Position numbers and translations under genes: made by a program. Positions 7,596 through 14,829 of a stretch of DNA of 37,758 nt are shown piece by piece. Below the pieces are notes generated by a model, which saw only the letters and a program-made list of their open reading frames with translations, did not search any database and was not told the origin of the DNA. Position 1 is the first letter of the stretch; the number at the start of each line of letters is the position of its first letter. The DNA comes from an uncultured Oscillospiraceae bacterium (GTDB lineage Bacteria > Bacillota > Clostridia > Oscillospirales > Oscillospiraceae), in NCBI GenBank assembly GCA_944387125.1, contig CALXDT010000047.1, positions 1 through 37,758 of the forward strand, given 5' to 3'.

Positions 7596-8291
7596 TCACT
7601 CTACCTTAAGCATCCGATACCCCACGCCGATATGGGTTTGAATGTACTGGGTATCTTCTTTTCCGGCGCTGAGCTTCTTCCGCAGGGTCGCCATGAATAC
7701 ACGCAGCGAGGCAATATCGCTCTCTGTGGTGCTGCCCCAAACCTTCTGGGTAATAAAGGAGAGGGTCAGCACCTTGCCCACGTTCTGCGCCATCACACAC
7801 AGCAGCTTATACTCCATGGGCGTCAGATGCAGCTGCTGTTCCCCCAGCCAGGCACATCCGGCGGCATAATCGATCTTCAGCTGCCCGTTGGAGAAAATGG
7901 GGCTGGGCGTGGACGTCTGCATGAACTGCAGCCTGCGCTGGGTTGCCCGAAGCCGTGCCAGCAGTTCTTCCACCGAAAAGGGCTTGGTCAGGTAATCATC
8001 CGCGCCGGCATCCAAGGCATCGATCTTGTCGGTATCCTCCGCTCTGGCGCTGATCACGATGATCGGCATTTGCGACCAGGTGCGGATCTTGCGGATAATG
8101 TCAACGCCGTCCATATCGGGCAGCCCCAGATCCAGCAGCATCACATCCGGCTGTGCGGTGGAAGCCTGCATAATCGCGGAAGCGCCGGTGGGGGCGGTTA
8201 CAAAACGATAATTGTGGGATTTCAGGGTGGTTGCCATCAGATTTCGGATGGCAGGATCGTCCTCAACCACCAAAATAAGCAATTTATTCAT
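7596..8291 (-). CDS. KdpE-like response regulator (OmpR/PhoB family)
   Basis: A 231-aa two-component regulator. The receiver domain (1-120) has the acidic pocket E10/D11/D12, phospho-acceptor D54 (VMLLDLGLPDMDG), the S/T switch (IIVISAR) and the conserved Lys in YLTKPF. A winged-helix DNA-binding domain (about 130-228) ends in the KdpE-like QYIQTHIGVGYRML. The start overlaps the end of the sensor gene by 8 nt (ATGAATAA), indicating coupled translation. By family and context it should respond to K+ limitation or osmotic stress and bind the TTAATGCCRTCTTAA sites in front of both transcription units of this module. No kdpFABC genes are in the window, so its likely target here is Ktr. Confidence 0.9.
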   Translation of the reverse strand: MNKLLILVVEDDPAIRNLMATTLKSHNYRFVTAPTGASAIMQASTAQPDVMLLDLGLPDMDGVDIIRKIRTWSQMPIIVISARAEDTDKIDALDAGADDYLTKPFSVEELLARLRATQRRLQFMQTSTPSPIFSNGQLKIDYAAGCAWLGEQQLHLTPMEYKLLCVMAQNVGKVLTLSFITQKVWGSTTESDIASLRVFMATLRKKLSAGKEDTQYIQTHIGVGYRMLKVE

Positions 8292-10143
8292 TGATCGTCA
8301 CCTCGCTGATGGGCAGCGTAAAGGCAAAAACACACCCATTGGGGGTGTTGTCTGTCAAGGTTATTTCCCCGCCGTGAAGATGGATGATGGATTGGCACAG
8401 GTGCAGTCCCAGCCCCATGCTGCGGCGGCCGTCCGCGTTTCTGCCGTTGCCGGTATAGAACATGTCAAATACTCTGGGTTTCCTTTCATCCGGAATTCCG
8501 GAACCGTGATCGGCAACACGGACAAGGATCTGATCCCCCTGCTTCCGGGCCGAGACGCAGATTTTCGTCCCCTCCGGCGTGTATTTCACGGCGTTATCCA
8601 CCAGATTGATGATCACCTGGCTGATAAGCCGCGCATCCATCTGGGCTAAAAGGATCTCGTCAGCGAAATCCGTTTCTATGGTGTGGGTTTTGGTGCGGAT
8701 ATGCCGCAGGGATTCCGTGATTACTTCATCCACAAGCTCCGTGGTCATATTCAGCCGGGTCTGTCCCTCACCGATTCTGGTAATGGACAGCAGGTTTTCC
8801 ACCAGCCGAATCAGCCAGATGGCGTCCTCATAAATATCCGTCAGCAGTCTGCGCTTGTCCGCATCCTCCATCCTGTCGCCGCTTGTCAGCAGATTTTCCG
8901 CATTGCCGGAGATGGAGGTCAGCGGGGTTCTCAGGTCATGGGAAATGGAGCGCAGGAGATTGGCACGAAGCTGCTCGTTTTTGGCCAATACAGCGGCTTC
9001 TTCCTTCTGGCGGGCATTGCGCCTGTTTTCTATGGCCAAAACGCCCTCCCCAAGGATCGAGTGCAGAATGCCGCTTTCCAGCGGCTCCAGAGCGTTCCCA
9101 TAGACCAGCACATCTCCCAACGGTTCGCCGCCGCTTTGGAACGAGAACCGCTGGGTGGCCGCATCCGGAAAATCCTCGGGAGGTTCCCCGTCGGGAAACC
9201 GGCGAATGACCGTCCCGTTTTTACACTGCAGAAGAATCGGCCGGTTCAGCAATTTCAGAAGCTGATCCGCGATGACTTCCAAAATATCCGTTTCATCCTC
9301 CGCCTGTCCCAGCTGCTGCGTGGTTTCCAGCAGCACCTGGGTCCGCCAGGCTGTCTGGGTGGAGCGCTTTACATGGATGGCCAGGCGGTTTGCCAGCGTG
9401 CCTGTCAAAAGCGACGAGAAAAGCATAATGGCAAATGTCACCGGATAGCCCGACGCGTAGGCACGAAAGCTGAGCCGGGGTTCCGTGAAAAAGAAATTAA
9501 ACAGCAGCACCCCCGCCAGGGAGGAAATGCCGCTGCACACATTGTTTTTCGTGAACAGCGCGGTAAGCAGCACGCCCAAAATATAAACCGTAATGGTATT
9601 GGCTTCGGTAAAATGCAGCCTGTGAAAAGCAAAGCCGATCCCCGTTGACAGGGTCAGGATGCCGATGGTGATCACCACGTCCCGGATGGACGGCAGGATT
9701 CTCTGCTTTGTTGCGGGGTTCTGCCGCCGCTGGTTCTTACCGGCTGAGTCCGGGATGATATACACATCCAAATAGGGAGCCAGCTCCACCAGCTGTTCCG
9801 TCAGGGGCTTCGGCGCATAGAATCTTCCTTTCGGAACGGCGCTTCTGCCCAATACAATTTTCGTCGCCTTGGAAATTCTTGCGAACTCAGCGATCTGGAA
9901 TGCCACATCATCCCCGGTTACGGTGGAAACAGAAGCGCCGAGCTTTTCTGCCAGCCGGGTATGCCGGTGCAGGCGCTGCCTGTCCTCTGCTCCCATTTGG
10001 TCGAAGTTTTTGGTCTGCACATAAAGCGCAGTCATGGTTCCTCCAAAGGCCTGGGATAACTTTGCCGCCGCGCGAATCGTGTTTGCGTTTGACGGCGCGG
10101 AGGACAGGCAGACCAATATATGCTCATGAATGACTCGTTCCAT
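8284..10143 (-). CDS. KdpD-like sensor histidine kinase lacking the N-terminal KdpD domain
   Basis: A membrane sensor kinase of 619 aa. Residues 1-132 form a universal-stress-protein domain of the KdpD type ([28 protein letters not shown]). About 150-255 is the DUF4118 four-helix membrane block; about 270-380 is GAF-like. The HisKA box SISHDLRTPLTSISGN has H402. HATPase motifs are INLVDNAVKYTP, VADHGSGIP and MGLGLHLCQSII. Full KdpD proteins are near 900 aa and begin with a roughly 210-aa KdpD domain carrying Walker motifs, which is absent here. In S. aureus KdpD the USP domain binds c-di-AMP through a motif including FTAxY; MTALY (37-41) sits at the comparable place. ATG 10143 has AAGGAG upstream; the frame is open to 10341 but that part lacks family character. 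Confidence 0.9.
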   Translation of the reverse strand: MERVIHEHILVCLSSAPSNANTIRAAAKLSQAFGGTMTALYVQTKNFDQMGAEDRQRLHRHTRLAEKLGASVSTVTGDDVAFQIAEFARISKATKIVLGRSAVPKGRFYAPKPLTEQLVELAPYLDVYIIPDSAGKNQRRQNPATKQRILPSIRDVVITIGILTLSTGIGFAFHRLHFTEANTITVYILGVLLTALFTKNNVCSGISSLAGVLLFNFFFTEPRLSFRAYASGYPVTFAIMLFSSLLTGTLANRLAIHVKRSTQTAWRTQVLLETTQQLGQAEDETDILEVIADQLLKLLNRPILLQCKNGTVIRRFPDGEPPEDFPDAATQRFSFQSGGEPLGDVLVYGNALEPLESGILHSILGEGVLAIENRRNARQKEEAAVLAKNEQLRANLLRSISHDLRTPLTSISGNAENLLTSGDRMEDADKRRLLTDIYEDAIWLIRLVENLLSITRIGEGQTRLNMTTELVDEVITESLRHIRTKTHTIETDFADEILLAQMDARLISQVIINLVDNAVKYTPEGTKICVSARKQGDQILVRVADHGSGIPDERKPRVFDMFYTGNGRNADGRRSMGLGLHLCQSIIHLHGGEITLTDNTPNGCVFAFTLPISEVTINE

Positions 10144-10382
10144 TTTTCCGCCTCTCCTTGTTCTCAGGCGCCTCCGATCAAGCCGGCAGACACGGATCCC
10201 CAGCGATTCCACCCCGTCCGAAGGTTCAAAAGGGCGGAATCCCGCGATGCCGGGGGGACGGGCAGACGGCTCTGCCCCCGGCTTCAGAGGATTTCCTATG
10301 AACGCTCCGCATTCACAGGGAAGCGCTGATGACATCCCCATGAGATGCGGTCACGCCGCGAAAGCAGTTCGCCCATGGGGAT
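10144..10382 (-). other. Intercistronic region between the small membrane protein and the sensor kinase
   Basis: 239 nt without a gene. Two hairpins are visible: CCCCATG/CATGGGG arms (10336-10342 and 10374-10380), immediately after the small protein's stop, and GGGCAGA-CGGC-TCTGCCC (10260-10277). They may be processing or attenuation points separating expression of the small protein from the kinase. I see no strong separate promoter. Confidence 0.45.
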
Positions 10383-10592
10383 TTATTCCGCGGTTTCCCC
10401 ATCCGGTTCGAGGCAATTCCCGCAAGCATCCTCGGAGAAGTCCTGCCAGACGGGAGGGTTCGCGGTAAACATTCTCTGTTTGCCGGGGAAGGCCCGGGGG
10501 TGCTTGCGCATAAACCCGTCCGCTTTGCACGCAAAGACATAGCCAACCAAAAACGTATAAATCACACTTAAGATCAATACCAATTCTTCCAT
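10383..10592 (-). CDS. Small single-pass membrane protein, first gene of the KdpDE-like unit
   Basis: A 69-aa protein of no family I recognise. Residues 2-24 (EELVLILSVIYTFLVGYVFACK) form one transmembrane helix. A basic segment (KADGFMRKHPRAFPGKQR) follows, then an acidic tail with a CxxC pair (DACGNCLEPDGETAE). Evidence that it is real: AAGGAGG 8 nt before ATG 10592, a TATAAT promoter upstream, and the shared operator. It could be an accessory peptide of the transporter (KdpF-like in size class only) or a sensor partner of the kinase. Its position directly after the regulated promoter makes it the first product of the unit. Confidence 0.75.
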   Translation of the reverse strand: MEELVLILSVIYTFLVGYVFACKADGFMRKHPRAFPGKQRMFTANPPVWQDFSEDACGNCLEPDGETAE

Positions 10593-10634
10593 TTGGCACA
10601 CCTCCTTAAATGGCCGGGGTTTCTCTGTATCTGT

Positions 10635-10703
10635 ATTATACAGCTTCCCAGACTAAGGTGGCCTTATGGATCGCTTATTCAGTTTAAGATGGCATTAAAA
10701 CGG
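10635..10703 (-). promoter_or_regulatory. Promoter and tandem operator of the KdpDE-like unit
   Basis: On the minus strand: TTAATGCCATCTTAA (10698-10684), a degenerate copy ATAAGGCCACCTTAG (10667-10653) 31 bp further, and TATAAT (10640-10635) with no TTGACA-like -35. The distal site and the -10 are exactly as far apart as at the ktr operon promoter (39 positions from the site's edge to the -10). This implies autoregulation and co-regulation of both units. Confidence 0.72.
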
Positions 10704-10707
10704 CGCT

Positions 10708-10769
10708 TTTGGGAAGCGCGGCAAAGGCGGATGGCAAGAGCCTTTGCCCCGGGTGGGCGTTTTCCCAAA
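10708..10769. repeat. Nested inverted repeat between rny and the KdpDE-like unit
   Basis: Outer arms TTTGGGAA (10708-10715) and TTCCCAAA (10762-10769); inner arms GGCAAAGGC (10720-10728) and GCCTTTGCC (10740-10748). No T-run follows in either direction. It may be a processing or termination structure. Together with the hairpin at 10849-10900 it accounts for most of the 344-nt gap. Confidence 0.55.
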
Positions 10770-10848
10770 TTGCGGCAGAATGGGAAATGAGCAACGCCTA
10801 TGAAGCCGGTTTCACAGCCTTCCGCGTTGTTCATTGCACAGATAATGA

Positions 10849-10900
10849 GGGAACCTCTGATGAAACCGGCATTCCGCAGCCCATTGCTTCAGAGGTTCCC
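10849..10900 (-). terminator. Hairpin downstream of rny, probable terminator
   Basis: Perfect 12-bp stem GGGAACCTCTGA / TCAGAGGTTCCC with a 28-nt loop, 36 nt beyond the rny stop. There is no T tract, so it may act as a 3'-end stabiliser rather than a classic terminator. Confidence 0.5.
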
Positions 10901-10936
10901 CTGGGGGGACATTTTGCCATGCCTGGAATTTCAGAC

Positions 10937-12487
10937 TTATTTGGCGAATTCCACTGCCTTGGTTTCCCGGATTACGTTGACCTTGATCTGACCGGGATAT
11001 TCCAGCTCCGCTTCAATGCGCTTGGCGATATCCCGCGCCAGCAGGATCATGTTGTCCTCGGACACCACCTCGGGCTTGACCATGATCCGCACTTCCCGGC
11101 CGGCCTGGATGGCATAGGCCTTTTCCACGCCGGGGTAGGAGCCGGTCAGCTCCTCCAGCTTCTGCAGCCGGCGGATATAGTTTTCCACGTTCTCCCGACG
11201 GGCGCCGGGACGGGCGGCGGAAATGGCGTCGGCCGCCTGAACCAGCACCGCAATGACGGTTTTGGGCTCCACATCGCCGTGGTGGGCTTCGATGGCGTTG
11301 ACCACCACAGGATTCTCTTTGTACTTCCGGGCCAGATCCGCGCCCAGCTGCACATGGCTGCCCTCCACCTCATGGTCGATGGACTTGCCCAGGTCGTGCA
11401 GCAAGCCCGCCCGCTTGGCCAGCGCCACATCCACGCCCAGCTCCGCAGCCATAAGGCCGGCAATGTGGGCAACCTCAACGGAGTGGTTCAGCACGTTCTG
11501 GCCGTAAGAGGTGCGGTACTTCTGGCGGCCCAGAATTTTAATCATCTCCGGATTCAGGTTGTGCACGCCGGTTTCGTAGCAGGCGCGCTCGCCCTCTTCC
11601 CGGATGGTTCGGTCAACTTCCTTCCGGGCCTTTTCCACCATGTCCTCAATCCGGGTGGGGTGGATCCGGCCGTCCACAATCAGCTTCTCCAGCGCCAGCC
11701 GGGCAATTTCCCGGCGGACAGGGTCAAAGCTGCTGACGGTGATGGCCTCCGGGGTGTCGTCAATAATCAGATCCACACCGGTGATGGTTTCCAGGGTGCG
11801 GATGTTCCGGCCCTCCCGGCCGATGATCCGTCCCTTCATTTCATCGTTGGGCAGAGCCACCACAGAAACGGTGGTTTCGGCGGCGTGATCGGCGGCACAG
11901 CGCTGAATGGCTGTGGCAATGATCTCCCGGCCCTTTTCCTCCGCCTCATCCTTCATCTGCGCCTCGATCTCCTTGATCTTCATGGCGGCTTCGTGGCGGA
12001 CCTCGTCCTCTACGCTTTTCAGCAGGTGCTGCTTGGCCTGCTCCTGGGTAAACCCGGAGATTTCCTCCAGCGCCTGCATCTGACGGCTGCGCAGCTCCTC
12101 AGCCTGGTTCTGCGCCTCGGTGATTTTCTGCATCCGCTTGGACAGCTCCTCCTCCTTGCGTTCGAAGGCCTCGGTTTTCTTGTCCAGGGCGGCCTCCTTC
12201 TGCTCCAGGCGGCGCTCCTGCTTGCTCAGCTCGCTGCGGCGCTCTTTGACTTCTCGATCGTTTTCTGTGCGTGATTTATGGATCTCGTCCTTGGCCTCCA
12301 GAAGCATTTCCTTTTTGCGGTTTTCGCCGCTGCGGATGGCTTCGTTAATCAGGCGGGTGGCCTCCATCTCCGCGGAGCCGATCTCCCGCTCGGCAACCTT
12401 TTTCCGGTACTGCACACCCAGGCCAAAGCCCAGGGCGATGCCGGCCAGAACGCCAAGAACGATAAACAGGATCTCATACCATTCCAT
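10937..12487 (-). CDS. rny: Ribonuclease Y
   Basis: Membrane-anchored endoribonuclease that initiates mRNA decay and processing in Firmicutes. The 516 aa show an N-terminal transmembrane helix ([20 protein letters not shown]), a long charged coiled coil (about 25-200), a KH RNA-binding domain with the GxxG loop ([14 protein letters not shown]) and an HD phosphohydrolase domain ([38 protein letters not shown]) followed by the usual C-terminal domain. Length matches the family (about 520). I chose ATG 12487: it gives the canonical N-terminus and AAGGAGG lies upstream at a rather long spacing of about 13 nt. It has its own promoter and a long structured leader. Confidence 0.96.
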   Translation of the reverse strand: MEWYEILFIVLGVLAGIALGFGLGVQYRKKVAEREIGSAEMEATRLINEAIRSGENRKKEMLLEAKDEIHKSRTENDREVKERRSELSKQERRLEQKEAALDKKTEAFERKEEELSKRMQKITEAQNQAEELRSRQMQALEEISGFTQEQAKQHLLKSVEDEVRHEAAMKIKEIEAQMKDEAEEKGREIIATAIQRCAADHAAETTVSVVALPNDEMKGRIIGREGRNIRTLETITGVDLIIDDTPEAITVSSFDPVRREIARLALEKLIVDGRIHPTRIEDMVEKARKEVDRTIREEGERACYETGVHNLNPEMIKILGRQKYRTSYGQNVLNHSVEVAHIAGLMAAELGVDVALAKRAGLLHDLGKSIDHEVEGSHVQLGADLARKYKENPVVVNAIEAHHGDVEPKTVIAVLVQAADAISAARPGARRENVENYIRRLQKLEELTGSYPGVEKAYAIQAGREVRIMVKPEVVSEDNMILLARDIAKRIEAELEYPGQIKVNVIRETKAVEFAK

Positions 12488-12845
12488 AAATGATCTGCAC
12501 ACCTCCTTCCTAAATAATGGCGTAGAAGGGGTGGGCAATTTGTATCCCCATGTGAAATTGCGCGCAAAACCAGCCGGGTATTCCCCGGCAGGAAATACAG
12601 AAAAAGCCTTCGGCAGGGGCAGTCCTCCCCTGTCGGATTCACGCCGGATTTCCATGCGGATTTCACACCCCGGCTTTCATGACGCGCAGCGCCCGCCGGG
12701 AATCCGATGAAGCAAGCTCCAGCATTGCTTTTGCATAGCAAAACGCCATGAGGCGCAAAAACCCAAACCCCGGCTATCTTCGCCGGTTATCCAGCAAACA
12801 CAGTACCCAAGGGGATCCCCGGGCAGTGTACACTATACCGAATCT
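12488..12845 (-). ncRNA. Long structured 5' leader of rny
   Basis: About 350 nt separate the TTGACA/TAAAAT promoter from the rny start. Visible structures are GCCGGG-GAATA-CCCGGC (12573-12589) and a 9-bp stem at 12611-12619/12627-12635 with a 7-nt loop. On the minus strand there are three consecutive 11-12-nt units ending in AATCC (12669-12635: GGTGTGAAATCC, GCATGGAAATCC, GGCGTGAATCC). No known riboswitch class is recognised. No protein-coding signal is seen. Function is unknown; autoregulation by RNase Y cleavage is one possibility. Confidence 0.45.
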
Positions 12846-12874
12846 ATTTTACAGGCAACCACAGGGAATGTCAA
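12846..12874 (-). promoter_or_regulatory. rny: SigA-type promoter of rny
   Basis: Minus strand TTGACA (12874-12869), 17-nt spacer, TAAAAT (12851-12846). It is divergent from, and 47 bp from, the promoter at 12922. Confidence 0.85.
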
Positions 12875-12921
12875 GCAAAAGCTGAAAAGAATTCCCGACC
12901 CCCGGCCGTTCCTGCAAATCG

Positions 12922-12950
12922 TTGACAGAACCCGCCGGGGAGGATATACT
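12922..12950 (+). promoter_or_regulatory. SigA-type promoter of the DUF308-PPTase-tatD operon
   Basis: TTGACA (12922-12927), 17-nt spacer, TATACT (12945-12950). It lies 25 nt upstream of the first start codon; transcription should begin near 12957. Confidence 0.88.
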
Positions 12951-12975
12951 AAAGGAAACGAAAGGGGTGGGTTTC

Positions 12976-13500
12976 ATGAAACATTCTTCCTTGTTCACCT
13001 GGATCCGGATTCTGGCGGCTCCGGCTGCCGTAATGGCCTGCGGCCTGATCCTGCTTATCAGCCCGGACAGCGCCTCCGGCCTGCTGGGGCGGATCCTGGG
13101 CTGGGGACTGATCCTGGGCGGACTTTGCTTCGGCGCCTCGGCGCTGGCGGTGCCCGGTGGAACCGCCGGGAAGGTGCTGGCTGCTCTGGTCTGCCTGGTG
13201 CTGGGCGGATGGCTGTTAAGGCATCCCCTGGCGCTGGCAAAAGGGCTGGGGCGGTTTCTGGGAATCCTGCTGTCCATTCGGGGCGTGCAGGAGCTTGTCA
13301 GCAGCCGCAGCTCCCGGGGAAAGGCGCTCAGCGCCGCCATTACCCTTCTGGGGCTGGTGCTGGTCTTCCTGCCCATGACCACCTCCCGGGTGGTGTTCTC
13401 CCTGTGCGGCCTGTTGGTTCTGCTCCTGGGCATCGGGATGCTTCTGAACCGTCTGCGCCGGGACGAGCCGGAGGATCCCAATATTATTGACGCGCTGTGA
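12976..13500 (+). CDS. DUF308 / HdeD-like membrane protein
   Basis: A 174-aa hydrophobic protein with about six short membrane helices arranged as repeated pairs (AAVMACGLILLI, ILGWGLILGGLCFGASAL, VLAALVCLVLGGWLL, ITLLGLVLVFLP, VVFSLCGLLVLLLGIGMLL). This pattern resembles the HdeD/DUF308 family, whose biochemical role in Firmicutes is not known. It ends in a charged tail (RRDEPEDPNIIDAL). ATG 12976 follows AAAGGGGTGG. Its stop overlaps the start of the next gene (GTGA), so it is the promoter-proximal gene of a three-gene coupled operon. Confidence 0.75.
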   Translation: MKHSSLFTWIRILAAPAAVMACGLILLISPDSASGLLGRILGWGLILGGLCFGASALAVPGGTAGKVLAALVCLVLGGWLLRHPLALAKGLGRFLGILLSIRGVQELVSSRSSRGKALSAAITLLGLVLVFLPMTTSRVVFSLCGLLVLLLGIGMLLNRLRRDEPEDPNIIDAL

Positions 13501-14000
13501 AGCTGAAATACTGCCGTCTGGAAGGCGAATCCGGCCACGATGCCGGCCGGCGTCTGCTGAAGGAGCTTTACCTGGAACAGACCGGGCAGGCGCTTCCTCC
13601 CATTGCCGTAGCCCCCGGGGGAAAGCCCTATCTGGAAAACAGCCCCTGGCACTTTTCCATCTCCCACACCGGCCGCCACGCCTTCTGTCTGCTGGCAAGG
13701 GAAAACGTGGCCATTGACGCGGAGGAGGCAGACCGTCAAATCTCTCCCCGGCTGGCGGAGAAGATTCTCTCCCCGGAGGAGCGGCTCCGCTGGGAAAGCG
13801 CCCCGGATCCCCGCCAGGCGCTGCTGCGATTGTGGGTGCTGAAGGAGGCCGCGGCAAAGCTCTCCGGCCGGGGACTGCGGGGCTACCCCAACCATACGAA
13901 CTTCTCCCCGGAAGACCGGCGGATCCAGGTGATTGACGGCTGCCTGGTGGCCATATTCCGGGAATCTGACTGTGAACAGGAGAACCGCCATGCTCTTTGA
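13497..14000 (+). CDS. 4'-phosphopantetheinyl transferase (short Sfp-like)
   Basis: Transfers the phosphopantetheine arm of CoA to a serine of carrier proteins. The 167 aa contain the superfamily motifs in order: GGKPYLENSPWHFSISHTGRHAFCLL (CoA-binding), NVAIDAEE (metal-binding Asp/Glu) and LRLWVLKEAAAKLSGRGL (WxxKEAxxK). The protein is shorter than Sfp (about 220-240) because the N-terminal pseudo-domain is reduced, yet longer than AcpS. Start is GTG 13497, overlapping the previous stop by 4 nt, with GGAGG farther upstream. It overlaps tatD by 11 nt. No NRPS or PKS genes lie nearby, so it may serve fatty-acid carrier protein or a distant cluster. Confidence 0.82.
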   Translation: MKLKYCRLEGESGHDAGRRLLKELYLEQTGQALPPIAVAPGGKPYLENSPWHFSISHTGRHAFCLLARENVAIDAEEADRQISPRLAEKILSPEERLRWESAPDPRQALLRLWVLKEAAAKLSGRGLRGYPNHTNFSPEDRRIQVIDGCLVAIFRESDCEQENRHAL

Positions 14001-14754
14001 TACCCACGCCCATATGGATGACGTCCGCTTTGATTCGGATCGGGAGGCGCTGCTGTCCGCCCTGCCGGAGCAGGGCATCGGCCTGCTGATGAATCCCGGA
14101 TGCAGCTTCCTGTCCTCCCAGGCCGCCTCCCGGCTGTCCCTGCGCTACGATTACATCTACGCCGCCGTCGGCTCCCATCCCGACGCGGCGGACGAGGTCA
14201 ATGAAACGGTTCTGGAAGGCTACCGAGCGTTATGTAAACAAAACCCCAAAATCAAGGCCATTGGCGAAATCGGCCTGGACTATCACTATGAGGACATTCC
14301 CCGGCAGGTGCAGCTGCGGGCGTTCCGGGCCCAGATGGCCCTTGCCCGGGAGCTGGATCTTCCGGTAATCGTCCATGAGCGGGAGGCCCATGGGGACGGC
14401 CTTGCCATCACAGCGGAATTTCCGGATGTCACCGGGGTCTTTCACTGCTATTCCGGTTCCCCGGAGATGGCCGAAATTCTGGTGAGCCGGGGCTGGTACA
14501 TCGGCTTCACCGGGGTGCTTACCTTTAAGAACGCCCGGAAGGCTGTGGAAACCGCGGCGGCCATCCCCCTGGATCGGATCGTCCTGGAAACCGACTGTCC
14601 CTACATGGCGCCGGAGCCGTTCCGGGGAAGGCGGAACGACCCGGGCAAGCTCTTTCGGATGGCCCAGGCTCTGGGGCAGATCCGGGGGATCAGCCCGGAG
14701 GAGGCTGCCCGGATCACCCTGGAAAACGGCAAGCGGCTGTATCGGATCCCCTGA
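13990..14754 (+). CDS. tatD: TatD family metal-dependent hydrolase (DNase)
   Basis: TIM-barrel metallohydrolase of 254 aa. Metal-binding motifs: THAHMDD at the N-terminus (H6, H8), GEIGLDYHY (Glu), PVIVHERE, GVFHCYSG and VLETDCPYMAPEPFRGRRNDP (Asp). TatD proteins are 3'-exonucleases acting on DNA or RNA and linked to repair and quality control; the exact substrate in this group is not fixed. ATG 13990 has AGGAG 6 nt upstream and overlaps the PPTase gene by 11 nt. It is the last gene of the operon, followed by a perfect terminator. Confidence 0.92.
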   Translation: MLFDTHAHMDDVRFDSDREALLSALPEQGIGLLMNPGCSFLSSQAASRLSLRYDYIYAAVGSHPDAADEVNETVLEGYRALCKQNPKIKAIGEIGLDYHYEDIPRQVQLRAFRAQMALARELDLPVIVHEREAHGDGLAITAEFPDVTGVFHCYSGSPEMAEILVSRGWYIGFTGVLTFKNARKAVETAAAIPLDRIVLETDCPYMAPEPFRGRRNDPGKLFRMAQALGQIRGISPEEAARITLENGKRLYRIP

Positions 14755-14772
14755 AGCGCTTCCGCATATCCT

Positions 14773-14811
14773 CTGCCGGTTTGGGGCATTCCCCCAAACC
14801 GGCAGTTTTTT
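14773..14811 (+). terminator. Intrinsic terminator of the tatD operon
   Basis: Perfect stem CTGCCGGTTTGGGG / CCCCAAACCGGCAG around a 4-5-nt loop, followed by six T residues (14806-14811). It is placed between convergent genes. Confidence 0.95.
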
Positions 14812-14829
14812 CCGGGCGCAAAACGGCGG

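Noticed and set aside
12488..12845. Cobalamin or FMN riboswitch in the rny leader (GGTGTGAAATCC-like segment)
   Set aside because: The other conserved boxes of either class are missing and the downstream gene is not a vitamin gene.
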